A stretch of 10,859 nt of DNA, taken from positions 1 to 10,859 of the forward strand of contig CAYLVM010000080.1 of NCBI GenBank assembly GCA_964387145.1, read 5' to 3'. The stretch's first letter is position 1; each line of letters begins with the position of its first letter. The translations under genes and the position numbers were made by a program. Origin of the DNA: JAMBLL01 sp964387145 (lineage in GTDB: Bacteria > Actinomycetota > Acidimicrobiia > Spongiisociales > UBA5794). Shown here piece after piece: positions 1 through 7,019 of the stretch. The notes under the pieces were generated by a model, which saw nothing but the letters and a program-made list of their open reading frames with translations, did not search any database and was not told the DNA's origin.

Positions 1-5
1 TCCCC

Positions 6-27
6 CTGCATCGCTCCTGCGTCGCTC
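6..27. repeat. Two tandem 11-bp units
   Basis: CTGCATCGCTC at 6-16 is followed directly by CTGCGTCGCTC at 17-27, with one mismatch. A partial third unit (TGCCGTC) runs into the hairpin that begins at 32. The stretch is noncoding and lies beyond the 3' end of tdh. Because the window begins here, the array may continue to the left. Its function is unknown. Confidence 0.5.
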
Positions 28-31
28 TGCC

Positions 32-71
32 GTCCCCCTTCAAAGGGGGGACAGGGGGGGGGACACACCCC
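32..71 (-). terminator. GC-rich hairpins downstream of tdh, possible terminator or dispersed repeat
   Basis: GTCCCCC (32-38) can pair with GGGGGAC (46-52) around a 7-base loop. GGGG (59-62) can pair with CCCC (68-71) around ACACA. GGGGGGACA occurs twice, at 45-53 and 57-65, so the C-rich arm has two alternative partners. The structure begins a few bases past the tdh stop codon, where a terminator would sit. No U-rich tract follows on the minus strand, so it is not a textbook intrinsic terminator. It could instead be a dispersed intergenic hairpin repeat. The G9 run at 54-62 is also a place where sequencing errors are likely. Confidence 0.45.
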
Positions 72-75
72 GACG

Positions 76-1101
76 TCACTCCCAGTTGAGGATGACCTTG
101 CCGCACTCGCCTGAACGCATCACGTCGAAGGCTGCCTCGTAGTCGTCTGCTGGGAAGTGGTGCGTGATCACGCCCGACACGTCGAGGCCCGTCTGGAGCA
201 TGGCGAGCATCTTGTACCAGGTCTCGAACATGCGGCGTCCGTAGATCCCCTGGAGCGTCAGACCCTTGAACACGATGTCGTTCCAATCGATCGGCGCTTG
301 TTTCGGGGGAATCCCAAGCAAGGCGATCTCCCCACCATTGTCCATGTGGGTGATCATGTCGTGAAGCGCCGATGGCTGACCCGACATCTCGAGACCGACG
401 TCGAACCCCTCACACATGTCGAGATCGACCATCACTTCATCGAGTGATTCGGTGAGAACGTTCATCTCGCGGTCTGCGCCCATCGTCTGGGAGAGACGGA
501 GCCGGTACTCGTTGACGTCGGTGACGACGATGTAGCGAGCCCCGACATGTCGGGCAATGACCACTGCCATGATGCCGATGGGGCCTGCGCCGGTGATGAG
601 GACGTCCTCGCCCACGAGATCGAAGTGCAGCGCAGTGTGCACGGCGTTGCCCAGCGGGTCGAGGATCGCTGCGATGTCGTCGGGGATGTCGTCGGGGATC
701 GGCTGTACGTTGGATCCAGGGATCGCGAGGTACTCGGCGAACGCTCCAGGGCGGTTGACGCCGACACCAACGGTGTTGATGCACAGATGCCGTCGGCCCG
801 CCTGGCAGTTCCTGCACCGTCCACAAACGATGTGTCCTTCGCCGGAGACTCGCTGCCCGACATGGATCCCTTCGACCTCGGAGCCGAGCCCTGCCACGAC
901 ACCGACGTATTCGTGGCCGACAGCCATGGGAACGGGGATCGTGGACTGTGCCCATTCATCCCAGGCCACGATGTGGAGGTCGGTGCCACAGATCGAGGTC
1001 TTCGTGATCTTGATGAGCACATCGTTGGGCCCGACCGATGGCTCATCGATATCCTCCATCCAGATCCCCGGCTTGGGGCTGGACTTGACGAGTGCGCGCA
1101 T
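76..1101 (-). CDS. tdh: L-threonine 3-dehydrogenase
   Basis: This is a zinc-dependent medium-chain dehydrogenase that oxidises L-threonine to 2-amino-3-ketobutyrate with NAD+, in the cytoplasm. The protein is 341 residues, the same length as E. coli Tdh. Visible landmarks are the catalytic zinc ligands Cys38 (SICGTD) and His63-Glu64 (GHEYVG), the structural zinc cysteines 93, 96, 99 and 107, and the Rossmann loop GAGPIG at 171-176 with an acidic residue at the end of the next strand (VVTDV, Asp195) that favours NAD+. The start codon overlaps the kbl stop by one base (TGATG), which suggests translational coupling. A GGAG lies 10 bases upstream of the start, inside kbl. The pairing with kbl makes this specific assignment much more secure than a generic sorbitol or alcohol dehydrogenase call. 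No defect is seen. Confidence 0.95.
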   Translation of the reverse strand: MRALVKSSPKPGIWMEDIDEPSVGPNDVLIKITKTSICGTDLHIVAWDEWAQSTIPVPMAVGHEYVGVVAGLGSEVEGIHVGQRVSGEGHIVCGRCRNCQAGRRHLCINTVGVGVNRPGAFAEYLAIPGSNVQPIPDDIPDDIAAILDPLGNAVHTALHFDLVGEDVLITGAGPIGIMAVVIARHVGARYIVVTDVNEYRLRLSQTMGADREMNVLTESLDEVMVDLDMCEGFDVGLEMSGQPSALHDMITHMDNGGEIALLGIPPKQAPIDWNDIVFKGLTLQGIYGRRMFETWYKMLAMLQTGLDVSGVITHHFPADDYEAAFDVMRSGECGKVILNWE

Positions 1102-2294
1102 CAGGCGATCACTCCGAGTTCCCGACCCACCTTGGTGAACGCCGTAATCGCAGTGTCGACGTGCTCGGGTGTGTGCGCTGCCGACATCTGGGTGCGGATC
1201 CGCGCTTCGCCTCGAGGCACGACAGGGAACGAGAATCCGACGACGTACACGCCTTCATCGAGGAGCTGCTCGGCCATCGCCCCTGCGAGTTTGGCATCTC
1301 CGAGCATCACGGGGATGATGGGGTGATCTGCCCCCGCCAGGGTGAAGCCTGCAGCCTCCATCCCGGAGCGGAAGCGTTGCGAGTTTCCAACGAGACGCTC
1401 TCTGAGGCTGCTGCCGGATCGTGCAAGCATGTCGAGCGTCGTCAGCGTCGTTGCAGCGATCAGCGGTGCGAGACTGTTGGAGAACAGATACGGTCGTGAA
1501 CGTTGGCGAAGCCATCCAACGAGTTCCCTTGCTCCAGACGTGTAGCCACCCGACGCTCCTCCGAGCGCCTTGCCGAGGGTCCCCGTGAGGATGTCGACGC
1601 GGTCGGTGACCCCCCAGTAGTCCGGCGTCCCCCCACCGTTGGGTCCGACGAACCCGACGGCGTGGGAGTCGTCGACCATGACCATGGCTCCGAACTCCTC
1701 GGCGAGGTCGCAGATCGCCGGGAGGTTGGCGATGATCCCATCCATCGAGAACACGCCGTCGGTAGCGATGATCGTGAACCGCGCATCCCTGGCCTCCTCG
1801 AGCTTTCGTCGAAGATCCGCCATATCGTTGTTCGCGTAGCGGAACCGCTTCGCCTTGCACAGCCGTATCCCATCGATGATCGATGCATGGTTGAGGGCAT
1901 CGGAGATGATGGCGTCTTCTTCGCCGAGGACGGTTTCGAACAACCCACCATTGGCGTCCCAGCACGATGAGTACAAGATGGTGTCCTGGGTGCCGAGGAA
2001 GGCGCTGATCTCGGTCTCGAGCTTGTGATGGACGGTCTGGGTACCACAGATGAACCTCACCGAGGCCATCCCGTATCCGTATGTGTCTGCAGCATCCTTT
2101 GCGGCCTCGACGAGCATCGGGTCGTTGGCGAGCCCGAGGTAGTTGTTCGCGCAGAAGTTGATGACCTCTGATCCGTCATCGAGGGTGATCACGGCATTCT
2201 GGGGTGATGCGATCACCCGCTCGGCTTTGAAGAGTCCAGCATCGTGGAGCTCTTGCGTCTGGTTCGCCAGGTGTTCGAGGAATCGAGTGTTCAT
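1101..2294 (-). CDS. kbl: 2-amino-3-ketobutyrate CoA ligase (glycine C-acetyltransferase)
   Basis: This pyridoxal-phosphate enzyme of the alpha-oxoamine synthase family cleaves the product of Tdh with CoA to give glycine and acetyl-CoA. From the ATG at 2294 the protein has 397 residues, close to the 398 of E. coli Kbl. The PLP lysine is Lys242 in the motif GTLGKALGG. Other family landmarks are FCANNYLGL near 47-55, LNHASIIDG with His136, and VDDSHAVG at 207-214 with the cofactor-contacting Asp and His. An in-frame TTG at 2324 would add ten residues, but the ATG at 2294 has a strong GGAGGAG upstream and matches the family start. It overlaps tdh by one base. It follows the SulP gene by 48 bases on the same strand, so read-through from SulP is possible, although a candidate promoter lies in the gap. 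Related enzymes (8-amino-7-oxononanoate synthase, serine palmitoyltransferase) are less likely given the tdh neighbour. Confidence 0.95.
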   Translation of the reverse strand: MNTRFLEHLANQTQELHDAGLFKAERVIASPQNAVITLDDGSEVINFCANNYLGLANDPMLVEAAKDAADTYGYGMASVRFICGTQTVHHKLETEISAFLGTQDTILYSSCWDANGGLFETVLGEEDAIISDALNHASIIDGIRLCKAKRFRYANNDMADLRRKLEEARDARFTIIATDGVFSMDGIIANLPAICDLAEEFGAMVMVDDSHAVGFVGPNGGGTPDYWGVTDRVDILTGTLGKALGGASGGYTSGARELVGWLRQRSRPYLFSNSLAPLIAATTLTTLDMLARSGSSLRERLVGNSQRFRSGMEAAGFTLAGADHPIIPVMLGDAKLAGAMAEQLLDEGVYVVGFSFPVVPRGEARIRTQMSAAHTPEHVDTAITAFTKVGRELGVIA

Positions 2295-2296
2295 GG

Positions 2297-2303
2297 CTCC
2301 TCC
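2297..2303 (-). promoter_or_regulatory. Ribosome binding site of kbl
   Basis: GGAGGAG on the minus strand ends two bases before the ATG at 2294. It selects this start over the in-frame TTG at 2324. Confidence 0.75.
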
Positions 2304-2310
2304 GGACGTG

Positions 2311-2316
2311 ATTGTA
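2311..2316 (-). promoter_or_regulatory. Candidate -10 box upstream of kbl
   Basis: TACAAT on the minus strand matches the TATAAT consensus at five of six positions and lies in the 48-base gap between SulP and kbl. Transcription starting about seven bases downstream would give a short leader that still carries the GGAGGAG site. The best -35 at 16-base spacing is only CTGATG, a three of six match, so the promoter is tentative. Confidence 0.35.
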
Positions 2317-2342
2317 TCGGGCAAGATCCGGCCATCAGCCGT

Positions 2343-4001
2343 CTACGCCTTCCGATCCGCGATCCACTCTGTGGCGTCGTGGTGCGCTCTCTTGATCGTG
2401 CGCCCGACCCACTCGTCCGAGGTGTAGATGTTCTGTGTGCCGACCACGCTGGTGACCCGGGTGGCAGCAAGCTGTTCGTGGATGTTCTCGCTTGCAGAGA
2501 CCAGAACGAGCTTGCTGTCGGCATCCCGGAGGGCCTCCGCGTACCTGTACAGGACCTCCATGAAGGTGGACCCGAGGTCGTTTCGTCCCCGCAGGCGTAG
2601 GATCACGACGGCGTGCCGTGTTTCGTCGGTGACGTTGGGGAGCGCCTCCTCGAACACGGGGGCCGAGGCGAAGAACAGGCTGCCGTACGGTTGGAGTACG
2701 ACGACCTCGTTTGCAGGAACTTCGCTGGGAGTGTCCACTTCGCGGACGTTCCCCTCGTCGTCGATGAGACGGCGCTTGATGACGACCTCGTTCGACTGGT
2801 TGATGATGTAGAGGATCATCGAGATTCCAACACCGACGAGCACGGCGTACTGGAGAGCGATCAGCATCGTGAGGATGAACGTGACGGCCATGACCGTCGC
2901 CTGGACGGATCCCGTCTTCCAGACGGCCACGATGTCGGCAGGCTTGACCGTTCGGTACCCGACCGTCATCAGCAATCCGGCGAGCGCCGGCATGGCGATG
3001 TAGCCAACGACGTTCCCGAAGAGCAGGATGACCACTGCCATCACTGCACCTGCGATCAGCAGGGCGAGTCTGCTCTTCGCCCCTGCGTTCTTGACGAGTG
3101 AGGATGCCGACATGGACCCTCCGACTGGCATCCCCTGGAACAACCCTGCGGCTATGTTGGCTGCGCCTTGCCCCACGAAGTCCTGCGATGCGTCGGGATA
3201 CTCACCATCGGGGTTCGGGAAGTTCGCCGAGATCCCGGCGCCCTGCACGAGCCCGATGAAGGCGAGGGAGAACGCTGGGATGAGCAGGGCAGGGACGAGT
3301 GAGAGATCGGGGAACGTGACGAACGGCAAGGCTCTCGGGATGTCTGCGATATCGTCGAGGATGGATACTCCGTCTGCGAACATCGCGACGACCGAACCAA
3401 GGGCGATGGCGACAACCATGCCGAGCGGTCCAAGCCTGGTGCGTTCGAGGATGATGATCAAGACGATCGTCAAGACTCCCACAGCGATCGTCGGCCAGTG
3501 GGCCTGGCCGAGGTTGAAGAGTGTGTTCATCGCTCGGGCAACGCGGTTCGGCCCCACAGACTCGTAGCTGGTGAAGTTGTCGAGCTGTCCGAGAATGATG
3601 TTGATGCCCACGGCGTTGATGAACCCGACCATGACGGCGTTCGAGACGAACCGCAGGACCGAGCCGAGTTTCAGGAGGCCGGCAGCGAGCATCACGATCC
3701 CGGTGACGATCGACAGGGTGAAGAGTGCACGACCCGGATCGTCGCCGTTGTGCACGATGCCGACGTCTGCAACGACGATCGCCATCGCTCCGGTTGCCTG
3801 CACCGCCATGAACGACGAGCTCGTGAAGAGCCCACCAGCGAAGGTTCCATAGAGGTACGCGTAGAGTCCGAACACGGGGTTCACGCCTGCAAGGAGACCG
3901 CCCGCGAGACCATCGGGCACGCTCTCGACACCGAGGACGACACCAGCGACGGCGTCCTCCTTCAACGTGTCCTTGTTGAAGAGCGCTCGAATGTCGTACA
4001 T
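2343..4001 (-). CDS. SulP-family inorganic anion transporter with C-terminal STAS domain
   Basis: This inner-membrane secondary transporter or channel belongs to the SLC26/SulP family, whose members carry sulfate, bicarbonate or other anions. From the ATG at 4001 it has 552 residues. The N-terminal family signature is seen at about 26-80 (PDGLAGGLLAGVNPVFGLYA, then SSSFMAVQATGA). Many hydrophobic helices follow up to about residue 400. The conserved central segment is GLFQGMPVGGSMSASS at 286-301 plus KNAGAKS. A cytoplasmic STAS domain spans about 432-545. Its usual D-S-S-G-type loop is replaced by a DLGST stretch at 475-479. An in-frame ATG at 4049 would add 16 residues, but the start at 4001 has an AGGAG eight bases upstream. 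The gene leads a minus-strand run into kbl-tdh and is divergent from the P-type ATPase. The substrate cannot be read from the sequence, so neither sulfate nor bicarbonate should be assumed. Confidence 0.88.
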   Translation of the reverse strand: MYDIRALFNKDTLKEDAVAGVVLGVESVPDGLAGGLLAGVNPVFGLYAYLYGTFAGGLFTSSSFMAVQATGAMAIVVADVGIVHNGDDPGRALFTLSIVTGIVMLAAGLLKLGSVLRFVSNAVMVGFINAVGINIILGQLDNFTSYESVGPNRVARAMNTLFNLGQAHWPTIAVGVLTIVLIIILERTRLGPLGMVVAIALGSVVAMFADGVSILDDIADIPRALPFVTFPDLSLVPALLIPAFSLAFIGLVQGAGISANFPNPDGEYPDASQDFVGQGAANIAAGLFQGMPVGGSMSASSLVKNAGAKSRLALLIAGAVMAVVILLFGNVVGYIAMPALAGLLMTVGYRTVKPADIVAVWKTGSVQATVMAVTFILTMLIALQYAVLVGVGISMILYIINQSNEVVIKRRLIDDEGNVREVDTPSEVPANEVVVLQPYGSLFFASAPVFEEALPNVTDETRHAVVILRLRGRNDLGSTFMEVLYRYAEALRDADSKLVLVSASENIHEQLAATRVTSVVGTQNIYTSDEWVGRTIKRAHHDATEWIADRKA

Positions 4002-4120
4002 GTAGTGGTCTCCTGCGCCTGCGATCCTCATCCTCGTAGCCAGCGGCATGGTAGTTCCGCGATCGAAGAGATTCGCCGTGACTACCGTAGCCCGGCGACC
4101 TGCAATAGCGGGAGGGGTCT
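4002..4120. promoter_or_regulatory. Divergent intergenic region between SulP and the P-type ATPase
   Basis: This 119-base gap must carry the start signals for both divergent genes. On the plus strand GTGACT (4078-4083) and TGCAAT (4101-4106) are 17 bases apart, and each matches its -35 or -10 consensus at four of six positions. This would give a short leader containing GGAGGGG at 4111-4117 before the ATG at 4121. No convincing minus-strand promoter for SulP was found. A 6-base inverted repeat, GGTAGT (4050-4055) with ACTACC (4081-4086), could be an operator but is short enough to be chance. Confidence 0.4.
4010..4014 (-). promoter_or_regulatory. Ribosome binding site of the SulP gene
   Basis: AGGAG on the minus strand lies eight bases before the ATG at 4001. 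It is the reason for preferring this start to the ATG at 4049, which would place the site inside the coding region. Confidence 0.6.
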
Positions 4121-6898
4121 ATGGACGATGCAGATGTGGCCGGAGAGGTGAACTGGTTCACTCTCGACGTGCCAACCGTCATCGAAATGATGGATACGGA
4201 CTCTGAGCGGGGGCTGTCGCGTGTCGAGGCTTCGCGTCGTCTCGAGCAGTACGGACCGAACGAACTGGCAGGGGAACCGCCGCCGTCCAAGCTCGAGGTC
4301 GCAATGCATCAGGTCGTTGACCCGATGAACCTGATGCTCGCCGCCGTGTCTGTCATCAGCATCTTCATCGGCGAGGTTTCCACGGGTGTTCTCGTCGCCG
4401 CCCTCGTTCTCCTCAACGTCGTCATGGGTGCACGCCAGGAGATGAAAGCGAAGGCAGCAGTCGATGCGCTGGCAAAGCTCCAGATCCCCGTCTCGAAGGT
4501 GATCCGCGACGGGTCGACCATCGAAGTGGCCGCCTCCGAGGTGGTACCCGGCGATCTCGTTGCCGTCGAGGCTGGAGACATCGTTCCGGCGGATGGGCGG
4601 ATCATCCGATCGGCGACGCTCGAATCCCAGGAGGCTGCACTCACCGGGGAGAGCGCCCCGATCCCGAAAGATTCAGAACCCGTCACGGGGGACGACGTAG
4701 CGCTCGGTGACCGTTCCTCCATGCTGTACCAGAACACATCGGTGACACGGGGTACCGGGGCGATGGTCGTTATCGCAACCGGTATGGCGACCGAGATGGG
4801 AAAGATCGCGACGATGCTGTCGTCCGTCGAGCGGAGGCGATCCCCGTTGCAGAAGGAACTCGACAGTCTCACGAAGATCCTTGGAGCGATCGCGTGGGGT
4901 GCAGTCGCTGTGATCGTCCTTCTCGGTATGTACCGCGGGACGGACACCGGTGATCTCCTCCTGCTTGGAACTGCGATGGCCATCTCGGCGATACCGACCG
5001 GCCTTCCCACGTTCGTCCAAGCGATGCTGTCGTACGGGTCGAAGCAGCTCTCCGAGGCCAAAGCCGTCGTGAAGAACCTCACTGACGTCGAGACACTCGG
5101 ATCGACGAGTGCGATCAACACAGACAAGACCGGGACACTCACGATGAACGAGATGATGGCCAGCGTTCTCTATCACGGCGGCAGCTGGTTCCACATCGAA
5201 GGCAGCGGGTATGACAAGACGGGGGCAATCAGAGCGGTCGCGGGAGAGCCCGAACACGATTTCACACCGCTTGGGTACGCTCTCGTCCTCGACTCGGATG
5301 CCATCGTGAGCGACGACGGCGAGGTCATCGGCGACCCGACGGAGGCAGCGCTGGTGGTTCTCGCAGCGAAGCTCGGTATCGACGCTGAGGAGACCCGTCG
5401 CGTACGACCGAGGTTGGCGGAGGTGCCGTTCGACTCGAGCTACAAGTTCATGTCGACGGTTCATCGGGTCCCGATCGACGGAGAAGATCGCATGATCCTC
5501 CTGACGAAGGGTGCGCCCGACGTCGTGTTGGCCCGATGTTCCGAGGCCACGACACGGGCGAAGTCGTTCGGACCGATGGAGGAGTCCATCGCCGATATCG
5601 ACGCTGCCAACGAACGGATGGGTTCTGAGGGACTCCGTGTTCTGTCGCTCGCCTACCGGGTGATCGAGCAGAACGAAGAAGAGGCCGTCGTGGCGGACCC
5701 GATGTCGTTCGTACGGGATCTCCGGTTCGTGGCCCTCATCGGCATCATCGACCCGTTGCGGCCGTCGTCGAAGGAGGCCGTGCGGATCGCGCACGAAGCA
5801 GGCATCGATGTGCGGATGATCACGGGTGATCACGCTGTGACGGCCATGGCGATCGGAAAGGATCTCGGACTCGGTCCGGGGGCAATCAGCGGTTCCGAGT
5901 TCCGAGAGATGCCGGATGAGGAGGTCATCTCATCCCTCGACCAGCTCCACGTGTTCGGGCGGGTCTCGCCGGAGGACAAGCTGCGCCTTGTACAACTGAT
6001 GCAGGCCGAAGGGATGGTCGTCGCGATGACGGGCGATGCCGTGAACGATGCTGCTGCCCTCAAGCAGGCCGACATCGGTGTTGCCATGGGCTCAGGTTCC
6101 GAGGTGACGAAGCAGGCTGCCAAGATGATCCTCACCGACGACAACTTCGGGACTCTTGTTCGCGCGGTCGAACTCGGGAGGAGCATCTACGACAAGATCT
6201 CGTTGTACGTCCGCTATCAGATGTCACAGTTGCTGTCGCTGGTGATCCTCTTTCTCTCCGCGAGCATCTTCAACATCGCCGGCGGTGTGGCACTGACACC
6301 GTTGATGGTTCTCTTCTTGAACTTCCTTGTAGCGAGTGCTCCGGTGGTCATCATCATGATGGAGCCGGTGAATCCCGGTCTGATGCGTCGACGTCCCAGA
6401 GATCCTTCGGTCAAGCTCACGAACGGGTCCGAAGTGGCCAGGTGGCTGGTGTACGGGGGGACCTTGTTCGTTGTGACCCTCGTACCGCTCGTGTGGGGTC
6501 CAGACAACCCGGGTTCTGATGCAGCTTCCGTATCGATGACGATGGCGTTCGTCGTGATGGCGTTCGGTACGCTGCTCACAGGTCTCGGTGTCCGGAGGGA
6601 TCCTGAGACCGGACTCGGTACGCCGATCCTCAAGGCACTTGGAGTCCTCTCCGTGCCGGCCCTGCTCACGATCGTGGCGACCACGTGGGCCCCGCTCCAG
6701 AGCCTGCTCACGACCCAGCCACTCAGCGGTGAGGAGTGGTTGAGGTCTCTTGTGCTGGCGTCGATCGTGCTCCTGGTCGTCGAAACGGAGAAACTGATCC
6801 GTCGACGTCTCACGGCACGGTCGTCCGAGCCCCTGGATCCCATCTCCGTCGTGTACGGAAGCCGGCCTCCCGCAGTCGGACGGATCGGCGCGCCGTAA
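4121..6898 (+). CDS. P2-like P-type ATPase with unusual ion-site residues
   Basis: This is an ATP-driven membrane ion pump of 925 residues. In order it has an N-terminal cation-ATPase domain (about 10-60), helices M1-M2 (about 66-103), an actuator domain with TGES at 175-178, M3-M4 (about 252-303), the phosphorylated Asp335 in DKTGTLT, a nucleotide domain with GDPTEA at 404-409, KGAP at 463-466, MITGD at 566-570 and a TGDAVND hinge at 637-643, then six C-terminal helices (about 696-888). The catalytic machinery looks complete. The transport site is unusual. M4 reads PTGLP at 292-296 where Ca2+ and Na+ pumps have PEGLP. Aligned to SERCA, the M5 Asn and Glu are Leu704 and Leu707, and the M6 Thr and Asp are Val737 and Ala738; only the M6 Asn (Asn734) remains. 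The usual calcium label is therefore not supported. The start is set by GGAGGGG just upstream. It is divergent from SulP, and the flippase gene follows after 121 bases. Confidence 0.9.
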   Translation: MDDADVAGEVNWFTLDVPTVIEMMDTDSERGLSRVEASRRLEQYGPNELAGEPPPSKLEVAMHQVVDPMNLMLAAVSVISIFIGEVSTGVLVAALVLLNVVMGARQEMKAKAAVDALAKLQIPVSKVIRDGSTIEVAASEVVPGDLVAVEAGDIVPADGRIIRSATLESQEAALTGESAPIPKDSEPVTGDDVALGDRSSMLYQNTSVTRGTGAMVVIATGMATEMGKIATMLSSVERRRSPLQKELDSLTKILGAIAWGAVAVIVLLGMYRGTDTGDLLLLGTAMAISAIPTGLPTFVQAMLSYGSKQLSEAKAVVKNLTDVETLGSTSAINTDKTGTLTMNEMMASVLYHGGSWFHIEGSGYDKTGAIRAVAGEPEHDFTPLGYALVLDSDAIVSDDGEVIGDPTEAALVVLAAKLGIDAEETRRVRPRLAEVPFDSSYKFMSTVHRVPIDGEDRMILLTKGAPDVVLARCSEATTRAKSFGPMEESIADIDAANERMGSEGLRVLSLAYRVIEQNEEEAVVADPMSFVRDLRFVALIGIIDPLRPSSKEAVRIAHEAGIDVRMITGDHAVTAMAIGKDLGLGPGAISGSEFREMPDEEVISSLDQLHVFGRVSPEDKLRLVQLMQAEGMVVAMTGDAVNDAAALKQADIGVAMGSGSEVTKQAAKMILTDDNFGTLVRAVELGRSIYDKISLYVRYQMSQLLSLVILFLSASIFNIAGGVALTPLMVLFLNFLVASAPVVIIMMEPVNPGLMRRRPRDPSVKLTNGSEVARWLVYGGTLFVVTLVPLVWGPDNPGSDAASVSMTMAFVVMAFGTLLTGLGVRRDPETGLGTPILKALGVLSVPALLTIVATTWAPLQSLLTTQPLSGEEWLRSLVLASIVLLVVETEKLIRRRLTARSSEPLDPISVVYGSRPPAVGRIGAP

Positions 6899-7019
6899 GC
6901 TCCGGTGTGGGACGTCGACATCTGTCCTGCCGGCACGGCTGCCCGTTCGATGTATACCGTGGTGCGTGCGTGTGCCATGATTGACGCGACACGGCCGTGA
7001 TGAAAGGGATCCAGAACCG
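6899..7019 (+). other. Intergenic gap between the ATPase and flippase genes
   Basis: This 121-base gap lies between two plus-strand genes. No convincing intrinsic terminator follows the ATPase stop; the best is a 4-base stem, GGCA and TGCC, around 6932-6943. TATACC at 6953-6958 is a possible -10 box, but no good -35 lies upstream. An in-frame TTG at 6981 is an alternative start for the next gene but has no ribosome binding site. Confidence 0.3.

Noticed and set aside
2295..2342. A riboswitch or threonine leader peptide upstream of kbl
   Set aside because: The 48-base gap is too short for a riboswitch and contains no threonine-rich small reading frame.
4050..4086. GGTAGT/ACTACC inverted repeat as an operator in the divergent region
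   Set aside because: Six-base arms 25 bases apart are expected by chance in a region of this size, so it is mentioned only in the intergenic entry.
3202..4290. A 362-codon open frame on the minus strand overlapping SulP and the divergent region
   Set aside because: It is the wrong frame of the SulP gene and crosses the ATPase start. The translation is Arg-rich and lacks membrane helices.
4673..5833. A 386-codon open frame on the minus strand inside the ATPase
   Set aside because: It is antisense to the catalytic domains of the P-type ATPase, which have every expected motif, and it has no recognisable domain.
4121..6898. Calling the ATPase a calcium or sodium pump
   Set aside because: The acidic residues that define those sites in M4, M5 and M6 are missing, so only the superfamily and general class are supported.
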